Positions 9,368 through 19,054 are shown, numbered from the stretch's first letter. The stretch: DNA of 20,432 nucleotides from Oopsacas minuta (GCA_024704765.1 JAKMXF010000310.1:1114649-1135080), one strand, 5' to 3'. Notes: a model not told the origin generated them from the sequence alone. Numbers and translations are program-made.

Positions 9368-11310
9368 ATGTCTAACAACTGTGAAGATGTAAGGGCTGCT
9401 CTCCACCATGGTGATATGTTCTTATGCAACAACGACTACCCAAAGTGCAAAGCAGATGTGTGGAAGAAATTCCGATTGATAAAAATCAAAGCAACTAATG
9501 AATTACTATTTGGTTGGTCAGCCTGTAAAGAGTGCTTCGCATGTCTAAAATTCAAAGCAAAACAAACTGATGGCTCTGTTAGATTATATGGAACTAAAAA
9601 TCTCGCGGACCATTGCAAAACCTGCTCCCCCAAAGGGGAAACTCAATCTTCTGTAGCAAGTTTTTTCAAGAAAACCCCAGGAAAGCACTTCACGAGAGAA
9701 GAAGGGAAGCGAGTGAAGGATGCAGAGGTCCGTATGGTTGTTCAAGGTGGTACTTCATTTATGTTTGTCGATAATCCCGGGTTGAGATTATTTGCTCAGA
9801 AAATGATCCAAATTGGAAGCATGTACGGAAATCTTGATGTTAATGACGTGCTTTTTGGTAGAGAAACGGTCAAAAAGTCTACATTTGAGAAAATGACTGA
9901 GTGTCACGAGAAAATAAAGAAATCAATTGCGGAATGTTCTTTGAACAAAATGGTGGCGTTTACTACAGATTTGGCGACAGATAACATAAACCATAATTCT
10001 TATCTCGATTTTACCGTGTTCTAGATAGATGGTTCGTGGACCCTGAATCATTCAATGTATCGATGTTCCTATTTTCCTGAAAAGCATACTGCCGTCAATA
10101 TAGAAAAAGTGATTGATGAAAATCTGTCTGAACTAAATCTATCTCTTGTGGACACGCCATGTACTACTGATAAAGGATCAAATTTCATATGCGCTACTCT
10201 TGCTAAAACCCATGTTGATTGCGCATGTCATCGTATAAATACCGTAATTGACATTGCATGGAAACAAGCTATGGACTCAAATCCTGAACTGAAGCTCCTT
10301 GATCAGTCTGCTCATACTTTGGTAAAATTTGTTAATCAAGCGTGTGGAATTCAATCAGAACTTCCTACAACACTAAAACACGGAGGTGAAACACGCCCAT
10401 GGAGGAGTTTACATTCTATGTTTTTTTCTATTCTAGTGAGTAGGGAGACTTTAGTCATAGAACTTCGAAAATGAAAACGAGAGAATTTAATTTATCATTT
10501 CGATATCGATTAGTTAAGGGAAGTTGTTGAGTTTCTATCTGGTTTTTCTGATTTATTTGACTTGCTAGAATATGCCAATAAACCGACCCTTCAAAATCTC
10601 GTTCCAGTATACTACACGCTGTACGAGCTTTGGCAAATAAAAGAAGAAGATTCTGAAATACAGCAAGTTCTGAAGGCAGAATTTCTTCCGGTATTGACAG
10701 AGAAGTTGTGGAACAGTATTGAGATGCTTCATCTCAGTGCTACGTTTCTTGATCCATCGTTGAGATCATTTACGTTCGTAAGATCAAAAGTTGATCGGGA
10801 GGGTTTCTTTAGACAGATCAAGGAATCTCTTCTTAGTCTAGCAAAAGAGGTGGATCAAACTAATAAAAGTGTTAATATCGAGGATGTTGCCATTACCACT
10901 TTGAGTTGGATCAATCTAACCTTGATATGCAACCTCAAAAGAAGGTTAAATATGATCCATTCAGTTGGTTTCAAATCAATGAGACCACGACATCAACAAC
11001 AACAAATCAAATTACAGACATTGATTTACAATTTAATGAAGAATTGCAAATGTATATTCAAGAAACTGTTCCGAAACGGGAGAATTTTAATCTCCTTGAT
11101 TGGTGGAAGCAGAATAAACTTAGGTTTCCATTATTATCAATAATTGCCATGAGACTATTGGTAATTCAGGCATCCTCATCCGAAAGCGAGAGACACTTTA
11201 GTGCCTTTAATGCTCGGCATATTGTAACATCTCAGCGGAATGCAATGTTGCCAGAAACTATCGAAGCTGTCTCTGTTGTGTTGGAAGGATATAAAAACAA
11301 CTTAATTTAA
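9368..11310 (+). pseudogene. hAT transposase (Hermes/Ac-like), inactivated
   Basis: The frame opens at ATG 9368. A BED-type zinc finger lies at residues 31-86, with CKEC (C53, C56) and HCKTC (H82, C86). A Hermes-like linker (VKKSTFEKM) follows. The first catalytic Asp is in AFTTDLATDN (codon 9968-9970), the second in CTTDKGSNF (10169-10171), followed by the CACHRIN motif matching the family's CxxH. The C-terminal dimerisation segment has DWWKQNKLRFP. The third acidic residue is in SSSESERHFSA (codon 11188-11190). Breaks are TAG 10022-10024, TGA 10472-10474 and TAG 10511-10513, all in the same frame, plus a shift of frame between about 10885 and 10906, consistent with loss of one base. Total span of about 647 codons fits the family. 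All three catalytic residues persist, so damage is only to frame continuity. It ends at TAA 11308-11310. Confidence 0.93.
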
Positions 11311-11366
11311 TTATTGTGTTAGACTAAATACTTACATTATACTTGCTCCTAATAATGAAATACATA

Positions 11367-11464
11367 ATGGGTCAGAATGGGTCAGAAAATAATAAATGGG
11401 TCATGGGTCATGGGTCACTACTTCGATGGGTCACATGGGTCATGGGTCACTTCATATGACCCAT
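11367..11464 (+). repeat. Right sub-terminal ATGGGTCA array
   Basis: ATGGGTCA occurs at 11367, 11377, 11396, 11403, 11410, 11426, 11435 and 11442. An inverted copy, TGACCCAT, at 11457-11464 is part of the terminal repeat. Most copies point the same way as those at the left end, so relative to the element tips the two arrays are asymmetric. Confidence 0.9.
11391..11396 (+). promoter_or_regulatory. Possible polyadenylation signal of the transposase gene
   Basis: AATAAA lies 80 bp after the stop codon and within the element. It is the first canonical hexamer downstream. Composition makes chance occurrences common. Confidence 0.35.
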
Positions 11465-11475
11465 TTGCAGCTCTG

Positions 11476-11483
11476 ATAGACAG
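11476..11483. repeat. Right target site duplication of the hAT element
   Basis: ATAGACAG follows the right terminal repeat and is identical to 8947-8954. Confidence 0.95.
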
Positions 11484-12820
11484 TATTCTAATGTCCAAAA
11501 AACTGGAAAAATACCAGCAGAAGGTCGGGACTTTGCCCTGGTCACAATTATAAACAATAAATATATACTAAAATTATTACACAATGAAAATAAGTGTTTG
11601 GCAAATGTTCAGCCAAATACAATAAAATAAGTTCCAAATAGCCCGTTTTTGGGAGAGATCTGACTTCGCCCGATTTCATGTTAAATTTTTCGCAAAACAT
11701 AGTAGAACTTCTCCTCTACATTTTCTATTAACCACATACTGCCGGGAAAACAGGTGATTTAATGACATCATCTCGTTTTTGGTGCGGGAATTGGTTAAAA
11801 CCCAGTGGTAAAATTTTTAGTGTTCATTCTCATTACGAACATAACACTTCGGCAGTAATCGGTTAAAATCAAAAGCTAAAGATACCAAGAAAGTTATGCA
11901 TAACAAACTCAAACTCACCATCACATCCATTTGTACAACTCGAATCACACGGTTGGCACCCTGTAAGTGTTTCATTGTTGAAGAATTCATTAACTAAAAA
12001 AGTAGAGCAATATAACAGTATCTAATAGATAAAATGGCGATGTCGTAGAGTAGAGTAGAGTGCTAAATTTAGAGGAGATAAATAAAGCAACGAGTGTTAT
12101 CTTAGCAGCTGATTCAGCAGCCGATTCAAATCCCCACTAAAACACCTTTTTCTCAAAAAGTATGGGTTCCATTTTGAAAAGGATCATGCCAGTGTCAAGA
12201 AGAAAGTTGGTACATTTCATATCATCACTCATAATCGCCAAATTTTACATGATGAGTAAGCAATTTTGCATTACATTTTGGTCGAGGTTTTTTATTAATA
12301 TCTTCTGAAATAATTGTGATAACAACTTATCATTTTAATCATATTTACATCTCGCTTGGTACATTGTGCATATCCAATTTGAAATTAAAATAATTATTTT
12401 TGAAAATTTATGAACGCCCGAACTTTACATAGGAATTACATAGACGACCAGTTTTTGCTTGATGATTTGTATGCTTTGTAGCTATGTATTGATTACTTGA
12501 ATATTCTTAGTGTAAATTTACTTAAGATGACTAATTTCTTGAGGTCAAATGTATTCCTTCCCAATTATTAGGACCAGTTATGTCAGTTTAGATTTTTGAA
12601 GTTAGTATTAAATTAAGCATGTAATATCAATCAACAAGCATTTGTAACACTGTAATTGATTTATTTCGTTTCTCACGACCTTAATACTTTTGATATTCTT
12701 CAACTTTATTGTATTTCAACTTCATTTCTTCCACAAATTTTCTTCATACAACAGTCCTACTAAATTTCATTTCAATTCAATCATGTGAGTATTTTTCTTA
12801 ATTAATTTTGTAATGTTACA
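11484..12820. other. Mostly unassigned A+T-rich stretch
   Basis: Apart from the candidate micro-exon at 11919-11960, I see only a short GTAGA run (12038-12054) and a 12-bp duplication (AGCAGCTGATTC / AGCAGCCGATTC, near 12105-12128). No RNA gene or long reading frame. Confidence 0.35.
11919..11960 (-). CDS. Candidate cysteine-rich 42-nt micro-exon of a host gene
   Basis: On the minus strand the segment is bounded by TTACAG before it and GTGAGT after it, both good splice consensus. In phase 1 it reads CQPCDSSCTNGCDG, a C-x2-C-x3-C-x3-C spacing seen in several extracellular cysteine-rich repeat domains. The exon is 42 nt with phase 1 at both ends, so it could be skipped or repeated without breaking frame. 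It is GC-richer than its surroundings. The polypyrimidine tract before the AG is weak and I found no partner exon in the window, so chance remains likely enough. Confidence 0.3.
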
Positions 12821-13002
12821 CAGTCAACTCCCGTTATATCGAACATGGATAATTAGAAATCTTCGCTATATCGAAGTCTGAGATTATACAAATATAGTCA
12901 CAAATCGTTAAAGAAACATAAATGTCATCGGTTATATCGAAATCCGCGTGTATAGAAGTAATTATTGCGGTTCCTTGCTTCCGATATAAGGGGAGTTGAC
13001 TG
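12821..13002. mobile_element. pogo/Tigger-type MITE (182 bp)
   Basis: CAGTCAACTCCCGTTATATC at the left faces CAGTCAACTCCCCTTATATC, inverted, at the right. TA follows the right end (13003-13004); on the left the corresponding pair is CA, probably a mutated TA. TATATCGAA words lie inside both ends. Its length is nearly equal to the MITE at 2310, and both have CAGTCAA(A/C)(C/T)C starts, so they are relatives. Confidence 0.8.
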
Positions 13003-13004
13003 TA

Positions 13005-13595
13005 GTTGTATACAAATGTGTCAGAAAATTAGTCGTTCCTTTTGGCATAGATTGTGTTCTTACTTCCAACCATGACATCTCTGGAACAATTTGTAATTGA
13101 GTAATTAATAAGAGCTAGAGACTTGAAATTTAGCATATGTGAAATGTGACAATTCTAGGGACAAGTTCAAAGTTCTAAGATCTAAGCGCTATCTTAAAAG
13201 TACTCTGAGATAGGTGTCAAAATGTATTGACCTATCAGATTTGAGGTTTTACAGATTGTGGGAATATTACCATCATATGTTAGGCTTTAACCCAGAACAA
13301 TTAGGATGCAAAAAATTACTCAATAGTCCCAATTGTGCAAAATAATTCAAATTTCAAATTGTTAAACCTGTAACCATGTTTGTTAATTAAAATGTACTTA
13401 GTACTTAGCCAATGTAACCACCACTATATTGTGGACGATATGTACATACTCACTAGTTTTGTAAATTAATTGAATTGTCAAATGGTATAAATATGTAACT
13501 ATGATTATGATTATGTATTAATTTACAAATTAAATTTAACTACTATTTTAACATTCAGTGAAATACATCAAAAATAAATCTTTCAATGATTTATT
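13005..13595. other. A+T-rich stretch, nothing recognised
   Basis: No open frame, RNA gene or repeat that I can support between the MITE and the next hAT-like element. Confidence 0.35.
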
Positions 13596-13732
13596 ACGCA
13601 GACCAGAGCTGGAATCGGGTCCACTTTTCAGAACACGACCAGACCCGAACCCGAACCCAACCCAAAGTGTAAACAAGTGTAGATACTAACTGAAATTCCT
13701 CTAAAATATAGGTTCGTTGACATTTTAACTAA

Positions 13733-14484
13733 TACAAGCCTTTGGCACGTCGCATCGCTTCGCGATGAACTTGGCGCATTGCACCTCGAGATATCCATTA
13801 TTCCCCAAATTGAAGGCCCCTTTGAGTAATATAATATAGATATATTAAGAATTATGTAATTCACAATATACGTATATGGCATACATATTATTGAATTATT
13901 TCGTAAGATCAAAACCCCCAGGCTAGCCATTGAGAGCAAGTATCTAAAATTTTTAGATTTTGCTAATTTGTTTACTTTATATTCGTAAACAACAATACAT
14001 TTACATATGAGGACCTTGAAAATGCGAAATTCGAATTCAGCGTACTTAGCTACCCCTAGGTGGCTGTTTAGAGCAAGCCTATTCATAAATACAACAATAT
14101 ATTTACATATCAACAGATAAACAACAATTGAGATTTAATAATATAGATGTTGTTTACAATACCATATTCAGACTCAGCATACTCAATTACCCCAGTATAG
14201 TCGGTGAAAGTATGATTCTACCTCAATTTTGAAATTTGTTCACTTTCTATTCATAAAAACAACAATAGATTTACATATGATTAATCCAAAAGTGTGAAAA
14301 TCGGACTCAGCATGTTCGATATATTTAGTGAAGTTTATTCGAATTCTATTTACTTCCTTGATAAACACGATAAATACAAAGTTATGCGACAATTTCAAAA
14401 TTGGATACCGTAAATCCTTTCCTTGACAATGGACAGACAGACAGACAGACAGACAAACAACAATTGAGATTTAATAATATAGAT
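13733..14484 (+). repeat. Composite dispersed repeat with microsatellite tail, copy 2
   Basis: Direct-orientation partner of 7886-8488, longer by about 150 bp because its first sub-unit is more complete. The end motif ACAAACAACAATTGAGATTTA appears at its internal joint (about 14110-14130) and at its 3' end, so the copy looks like two head-to-tail units. The 13628-14113 minus-strand open frame runs across it and has no recognisable domain. Confidence 0.7.
14432..14455 (+). repeat. (ACAG)n microsatellite
   Basis: Six ACAG-type units lie at the tail of the composite repeat, in the same place as the (ACAA)n run of copy 1. Confidence 0.9.
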
Positions 14485-14601
14485 TAGTCAAACAAGAATA
14501 TTAGTTTAAAAATAAAATTCAATCATTGAATTTAAAAATTACGCACAAAGTTAGAACTGATCAACTTTGAACCCGAACCCTATTACGACTCTGCCGCGGA
14601 C

Positions 14602-16005
14602 ATTAAATAAATTTACTTGAATACACATGCAAGCATGTTAGATATATTCCAACGCGTAAAACGGTAAAAATGGCGAAAAATAGACACCATAGGTGTTCGC
14701 CAGCCGTGCATCGCAACAAAGCGAAGCTTGCTTGAGGTTACAGATCCGTTGCACTACAAATATGCAATACCATTTTCCGGCAAAATGAGCCGTTCTGCAA
14801 TATAGAACACAGAAAGAATTTTTCTATCACCTAACCTATCCCTAGTCCAAAATTGACATGTTAATATTAGACCTTTTGTATAGTAGGCTATGGATATACT
14901 AATAATTATAACCGAAACATAAATATATAACGTAGAAATAAATTTATCCATTATATTTTCTTGCTTGACTTTGATACTAATGTTAATCTGGAAATTAAAA
15001 ATAAACACAGTGAACTCCTCGAATCAGGTAAACCTTCAGACTGGCTGAAAACGACCGTATAAGGGAGGTGACTTCATTATAGGATTTGGAGATTGTAGTT
15101 CCCTAATGGGAATTCCCAAGAGACTGTGAGATAATTATGCATTCGAAGGGTGGTCGTATCTGAGGGGTGTCGGTTTGGAATTGTACCACTGTTATCTCAA
15201 AAATGTATAAAGATAAAATATGTATAAATACTATGTTTGATAAATGCCTAATAAATGCTAAGAATTTTAACAAACTAGTAGCTAAAATCGAATAATTGAA
15301 AGCTATACTTAACGCTTAACTAGTAACATTATCAATTGAATGGGGAATATTTTACCTGTTATCACAAGTATAATCAAAAGACCTCTGTTAACATTTAGTT
15401 ATACATAAAGAGTTTCTTCAAAGAGATAGTTTACAATTATCATACAAGCAAAATTTCTCTTTATGTGATAAATTATATACCTCTCTTACAGAGTTGTGGA
15501 TTTGATATAATTAATTATTAAAATCAAATTAAATGAAATATTAGTTGCGTTACATCAAATAAAACCAAATCAAATACATCAGAGGGTCTTGAAAATAACC
15601 TAGGACCCTGGGTTCTTGATTTGCTAAGTGTGTAAATATCGATACTCTAAACAATACGCATGAAATAGAGAGATAAGAAAAAAATTCGATGCAAAAGCTG
15701 GTGGCTCTGGGTGAAGGTAATTTGAAATATGCCCTTGTGGAGTTATACCAGTGGGCGGAGTCAGAGTGTACGCAGGGGTCACGAAATTTGGGAAGGATTT
15801 ACAATTTCCAACCAAAAGTTTGCACAATAGCTCTACCACTTAAACATTAGCGGTTCAGCAAATATAAGTCAAAAACTGGAAACTACAATTATTCTCTGGA
15901 ACAGGGAGAAATAAGAAGTGCATTATAAATGATTCGAAGGATAAATATCGGGGAGAATGCGTTGATACGAATTTTGAAGTTGTCATTTGTCATAATCTCT
16001 AGTTC
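14602..16005. other. Unassigned stretch with a GC-richer patch near 15690-15800
   Basis: Small palindromes occur (GACACCATAGGTGTT at 14673-14687; TTCCCTAATGGGAA at 15099-15112). The patch at 15690-15800 is richer in G+C and gives a short proline/threonine-rich minus-strand frame (within 15624-15839) with no recognisable domain or splice support. I suspect a repeat fragment but cannot assign it. Confidence 0.35.
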
Positions 16006-16097
16006 AGACTTTGTCAGAATGATGTTTATCGAATTTAGACTTTGTCAAAATGGATATATCGAGGTTGGACAGTGTCAAAATGGTTTGTATCGAGTTT
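16006..16097 (+). repeat. Minisatellite, about three 30-31 bp units
   Basis: Units at 16006-16036, 16037-16066 and 16067-16097 share (A/G)GAC(T/A)(T/G)TGTCA(A/G)AATG and TATCGA(A/G). More decayed units may precede them (GTTGATACGAATTTT near 15961). The 95-codon frame at 15929-16216 owes its 10-residue periodicity to this repeat and is probably not a gene. Confidence 0.7.
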
Positions 16098-16815
16098 ATT
16101 GGGCTCAGATATGGGAGAATGAATATTTGCATTTAGTTTCGACACAATTTAGTTGTTATTGTTTTGGAAAAGAAAGTTTTTCGATAAAACAGAGAAACAC
16201 TCCTAGAACCGAGTAAAAATTCGAAAAAATCCCTGCTCCCAATTTCTCGAAAGAGAAAAACACCTAGACGCAATTACAGTCGGTTCCAAATCAATAATGA
16301 CAGTTAAAAACACTGTCTTCTTCTTCTCCATGATTTATAACACCGTATCTCACACTCCAGAACATGAAATAAGTAATAGGAGAAAAAAATTCGATCACCA
16401 TTTAGTTCGTATTCAAATCCCCGATCAACTACTCATAACCAAATTGATAGCTAATCCAAGAAATATCCCGTCATGATCCCGTCCTAGCTTTAAATCCGCC
16501 CTTTCTATAACCATTTTGCAATTTTTCTACCTTATCTATTGATCATATGAAAGATTGTTTTTCTATAAAACCTTGTCCAATATGATGATCTACTACGACA
16601 GAAGATATGTTCCAAATATTCGCCAGTTAACCTACTCAACAGGCAACACATCATATCCAAATACGTTTCTTCTCATAGTTATAAATTTCGAGTGATATAG
16701 TAATGATTGACATTTAAGTAATAACCAAAATGCAAAATGGATTCTCCAAATCAGAGCACAGTAAAAACCATTCTGACAAATGACAACTTCATAATTCAAA
16801 CAACAGATTCCTTAT
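16098..16815. other. A+T-rich stretch, nothing recognised
   Basis: No gene, RNA or repeat that I can support. Confidence 0.35.
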
Positions 16816-16973
16816 ATATAGCTCAACCATAGTATAGTACAGTTTTTTGTAATACAAAAACCCCATACCCTAATTCCAAAAAGGTGACTTTCATTAGGCC
16901 TAACAAATGACCTTTCCTCGAACATAGAAAAGCTAATACACAAAAACCGTACTATAGTATAGTTGAGCTATAT
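16816..16973. mobile_element. Small inverted-repeat MITE (158 bp)
   Basis: The left end starts ATATAGCTCAACCATAGTAT and the inverted right end starts ATATAGCTCAACTATACTAT. Pairing continues to about 32 bp with only a few mismatches (…AGTAC(A/G)GTTTTTTG). Terminal TATA makes the exact edge and a TA duplication ambiguous. It has no coding capacity. The TA-rich edges suggest a Tc1/mariner-type target, which is inference. Confidence 0.75.
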
Positions 16974-17049
16974 GTAAGTTATTTGTTCAGACAAATGCAG
17001 CGTCCCCTAAATAACTCATAATACTAGCAAATAAATACTGAAGCTACCA

Positions 17050-17947
17050 TCAAGTTTACAAATATGATTTAATGAATCACACATTCCATATCTACTGTAG
17101 AAAATATTTTCAGGTCGAAAGGCGTCGTGTGATCGTATAATAGGCTGATTTTTGGGAAATGCTCCAATTTTGAAGCACTATAAAATGCAAAATATTGATC
17201 TTTTATATTAAGTTCAATTATGAAATATTTGCTAAGTATTTTATATATAATTGTAATGAAAAAGTTGACTCATATTTAGTACAGCCGAAACCTTGGAATG
17301 CACTTTGTATGTCAACACTCACTTATAACTCGATAATCGTCACAATTATGGTCAAATCAAGATAGCCAATTTACAATACATAACTAACTTCCCAACCCCT
17401 GATAATACATTCTGATATGATATCTCTGAAGATTATTGCGGAATCTTGAAAATGACCAAATATATGGGGATATTCAGGATTGTGTCAGAAATGTAGTAAA
17501 ATTTACCCAAGAACGGGAGTTACAAACTGGTCTCTTAGTTTCATTGCCTTCTCGGTGACAAATATAGCAGTATATAATAGGCGATAGGTACGAGATATCC
17601 ACAATAAAATGTATTAAAGGGTATATACGTATGGGAAGCGTGTATGTTTAGAAATTGGCTATCTATATTTGGCTATAATTGTAACGATATCAAATAAGCG
17701 AATATTGACATGCAAATGCAATCAATCGTCTCGGCTGAAATTAAAATTGAGTCAACTTTTCATTACAATTTTTCAAATATTATATAAATGAATTGAGTAT
17801 CAAAGATCAATATTCTGCATTTTAGTGTTTCAAAGTCGGAGAATTTTTCCAACAATAAACAAAATAGGTCGCACGACATTTTTCGACCTGAAAATATTGT
17901 CTAGATGTGAAAGTGTGTTTCGTTACCTCATATTTGTAAATTTGGAC
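17050..17947. mobile_element. Fold-back element, copy C
   Basis: The left arm (about 17050-17420) and right arm (about 17610-17947) are inverted copies. AAATATTTTCAGGTCGAAA (17102) faces its reverse near 17890, AATATTGATCTTT (17192) faces its reverse near 17805, AATGAAAAAGTTGACTCA faces TGAGTCAACTTTTCATT (17751), and GATAGCCAATTT (17363) faces AAATTGGCTATC (17653). The centre carries ATTCTGATATGATATCTCT and GAAAATGACCAAATATATGG, as in copies A and B. It is non-coding. Confidence 0.8.
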
Positions 17948-18955
17948 CAAGGACCACGATATATAGAAATGAATGTTTTAAGGGTATATTATTATTTGCT
18001 ATAGAATCAAAATAGTACACTTTTAGCCAACAAATGGTATTAGTGTTATTTAACTACACATAGAATCAATATATGCAAAAATTTTAGGAGAAAATGAAGT
18101 CGCCAAATTGCTTACTAGACAATATTATTACCAGAAATGCCCATAAGGAAGCTCTGCAAAGAGACTATTTTTGTATATAAGATTCCAAAGTTTATACCAT
18201 GGTATTTCAGGGTGTTTAACACAAAATATCAAAAAATTGCCATGAAAGGTTGACGGGTTAGAGAGTTGCGGTAGTGACCATGAATTACATATTTTGCAAA
18301 TATTAACCAAAAAACTTGACAAGCTTCAAAGTTATAGCTAAATCATTTGACATACATAAGGTATATACCTAACTTCTTATGCCCTGATAATACTTTTGAT
18401 ATGATTTCTCTGATGAGCATGACACAATCTGAAAAATAACCATATAGGGTATTATTGATTAGTGCGAAATTATTATTGGGAAATATCAAATGAAAATGTA
18501 TTATTAGGGTATGGAAAGTTGGGTGTATTCTATATACTATATGTATTAGATGATTTGGCTAAAACGTTGATGGTTGTCAAGTTATTGGTGAATTTTGGCA
18601 AAATATGTCATCAATGGTCACTACTGTAACTCTAAAACGCGGGAACTTTATGATAGCAATATCTTGATATTTTGTATGAATACATCCTGAAATACTATGG
18701 GAAAATTTTGGAATCGTATACGCACTCTTTACAGGTCTTCGGAGGTGGCATATTTTAGGAAATAAAATTGTCTAGTAAGCAATCTGGTAACGTGATTTAA
18801 TCTTGTAAATTTTGCAGATATTGATTTTGCGTACAGTTAAATAACACTAATACATTCAGCTTGGTAATAGTGTACCATTTTGATACTATGGCCAATAATA
18901 GGATTCCCTATATAAATTATAGAAATATATCGTTGTACCTGGTTCAACATTTTAA
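17941..18955. mobile_element. Fold-back element, copy D, adjoining copy C
   Basis: The arms are about 400 bp: left about 17941-18390 and right about 18500-18955, inverted. Paired blocks include ATTAGTGTTATTTAACT (18039) with AGTTAAATAACACTAAT (18836), ATTGCTTACTAGACAAT (18107) with ATTGTCTAGTAAGCAAT (18768), and GTAGTGACCAT (18271) with ATGGTCACTAC (18614). The edges CCACGATATAT and ATATATCGTTG face each other. The centre (TTTTGATATGATTTCTCTGA, AAAATAACCATATAGGG) is that of copies A-C, while the arms are more divergent from theirs. Confidence 0.8.
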
Positions 18956-18976
18956 TGGACTATCATTGCCTTAGTG

Positions 18977-19054
18977 CATTGGTCCTCAAACTTTTTCTCC
19001 CGCGGACCTCAGTCCATTTTATGGGGTCCGTGGACCCCAGGTTGAGAACCACTG
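18977..19054. mobile_element. Very short hAT-type MITE (78 bp) with perfect duplication
   Basis: It starts CATTGGTCCTCAAACTTTTT and ends TTGAGAACCACTG. Inverted, the right end reads CAGTGGTTCTCAACCTGGGG. It is flanked by CCTTAGTG at 18969-18976 and at 19055-19062, identical 8-bp duplications. The interior has CGCGGACC and GGTCCGTGGACCCC. It is among the shortest hAT derivatives one could recognise, and it belongs to the CAGTGGTTCTCAA group also seen at 5189. Confidence 0.88.

Larger units (their letters stand above)
8955..11475 (+). mobile_element. Complete hAT-superfamily DNA transposon (2521 bp) with defective transposase gene
   Basis: The ends are perfect 19-bp inverted repeats, CAGAGCTGCAAATGGGTCA at 8955-8973 and its complement at 11457-11475. 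Identical 8-bp duplications, ATAGACAG, flank it. Inside each end is a dense array of ATGGGTCA, which I interpret as transposase binding sites. One gene in plus orientation (9368-11310) encodes a hAT transposase interrupted by three stops and a frameshift. Length, ends and single gene fit a typical Hermes/Ac-like element. It moves by cut and paste. Perfect ends with a dead gene suggest that a transposase from another copy inserted it, or that coding damage has simply accrued since; the sequence alone does not separate these. Confidence 0.97.
13604..14593. mobile_element. hAT-like non-autonomous element enclosing a composite repeat
   Basis: The left end CAGAGCTGGAATCGGGT and the inverted right end CAGAGTCGTAATAGGGT match at 13 of 17. 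The flanking octamers ACGCAGAC (13596-13603) and CCGCGGAC (14594-14601) match at 6 of 8, fitting an old hAT duplication. Just inside both ends are CCCGAACCC words. Most of the interior (13733-14484) is the composite repeat also found alone at 7886, so the original element was only about 235 bp. The element at 5118-5576 is a relative lacking this insert. Confidence 0.6.

Noticed and set aside
9436-9633. Minus-strand frame of 65 codons
   Set aside because: It is a shadow of the BED finger region of the hAT transposase.
10562-10906. Separate small genes inside the hAT element
   Set aside because: The pieces are in one reading frame up to about 10885 and carry successive parts of one transposase, so they are one broken gene.
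12128-12140. tRNA T-arm-like word GATTCAAATCCCC (similar words near 3600, 5257 and 16426)
   Set aside because: No acceptor stem, D-arm or anticodon arm could be built around any of them.
13628-14113. 161-codon minus-strand frame
   Set aside because: It crosses a hAT-like end and the composite repeat, has no domain, and the other copy of the repeat does not keep it open.
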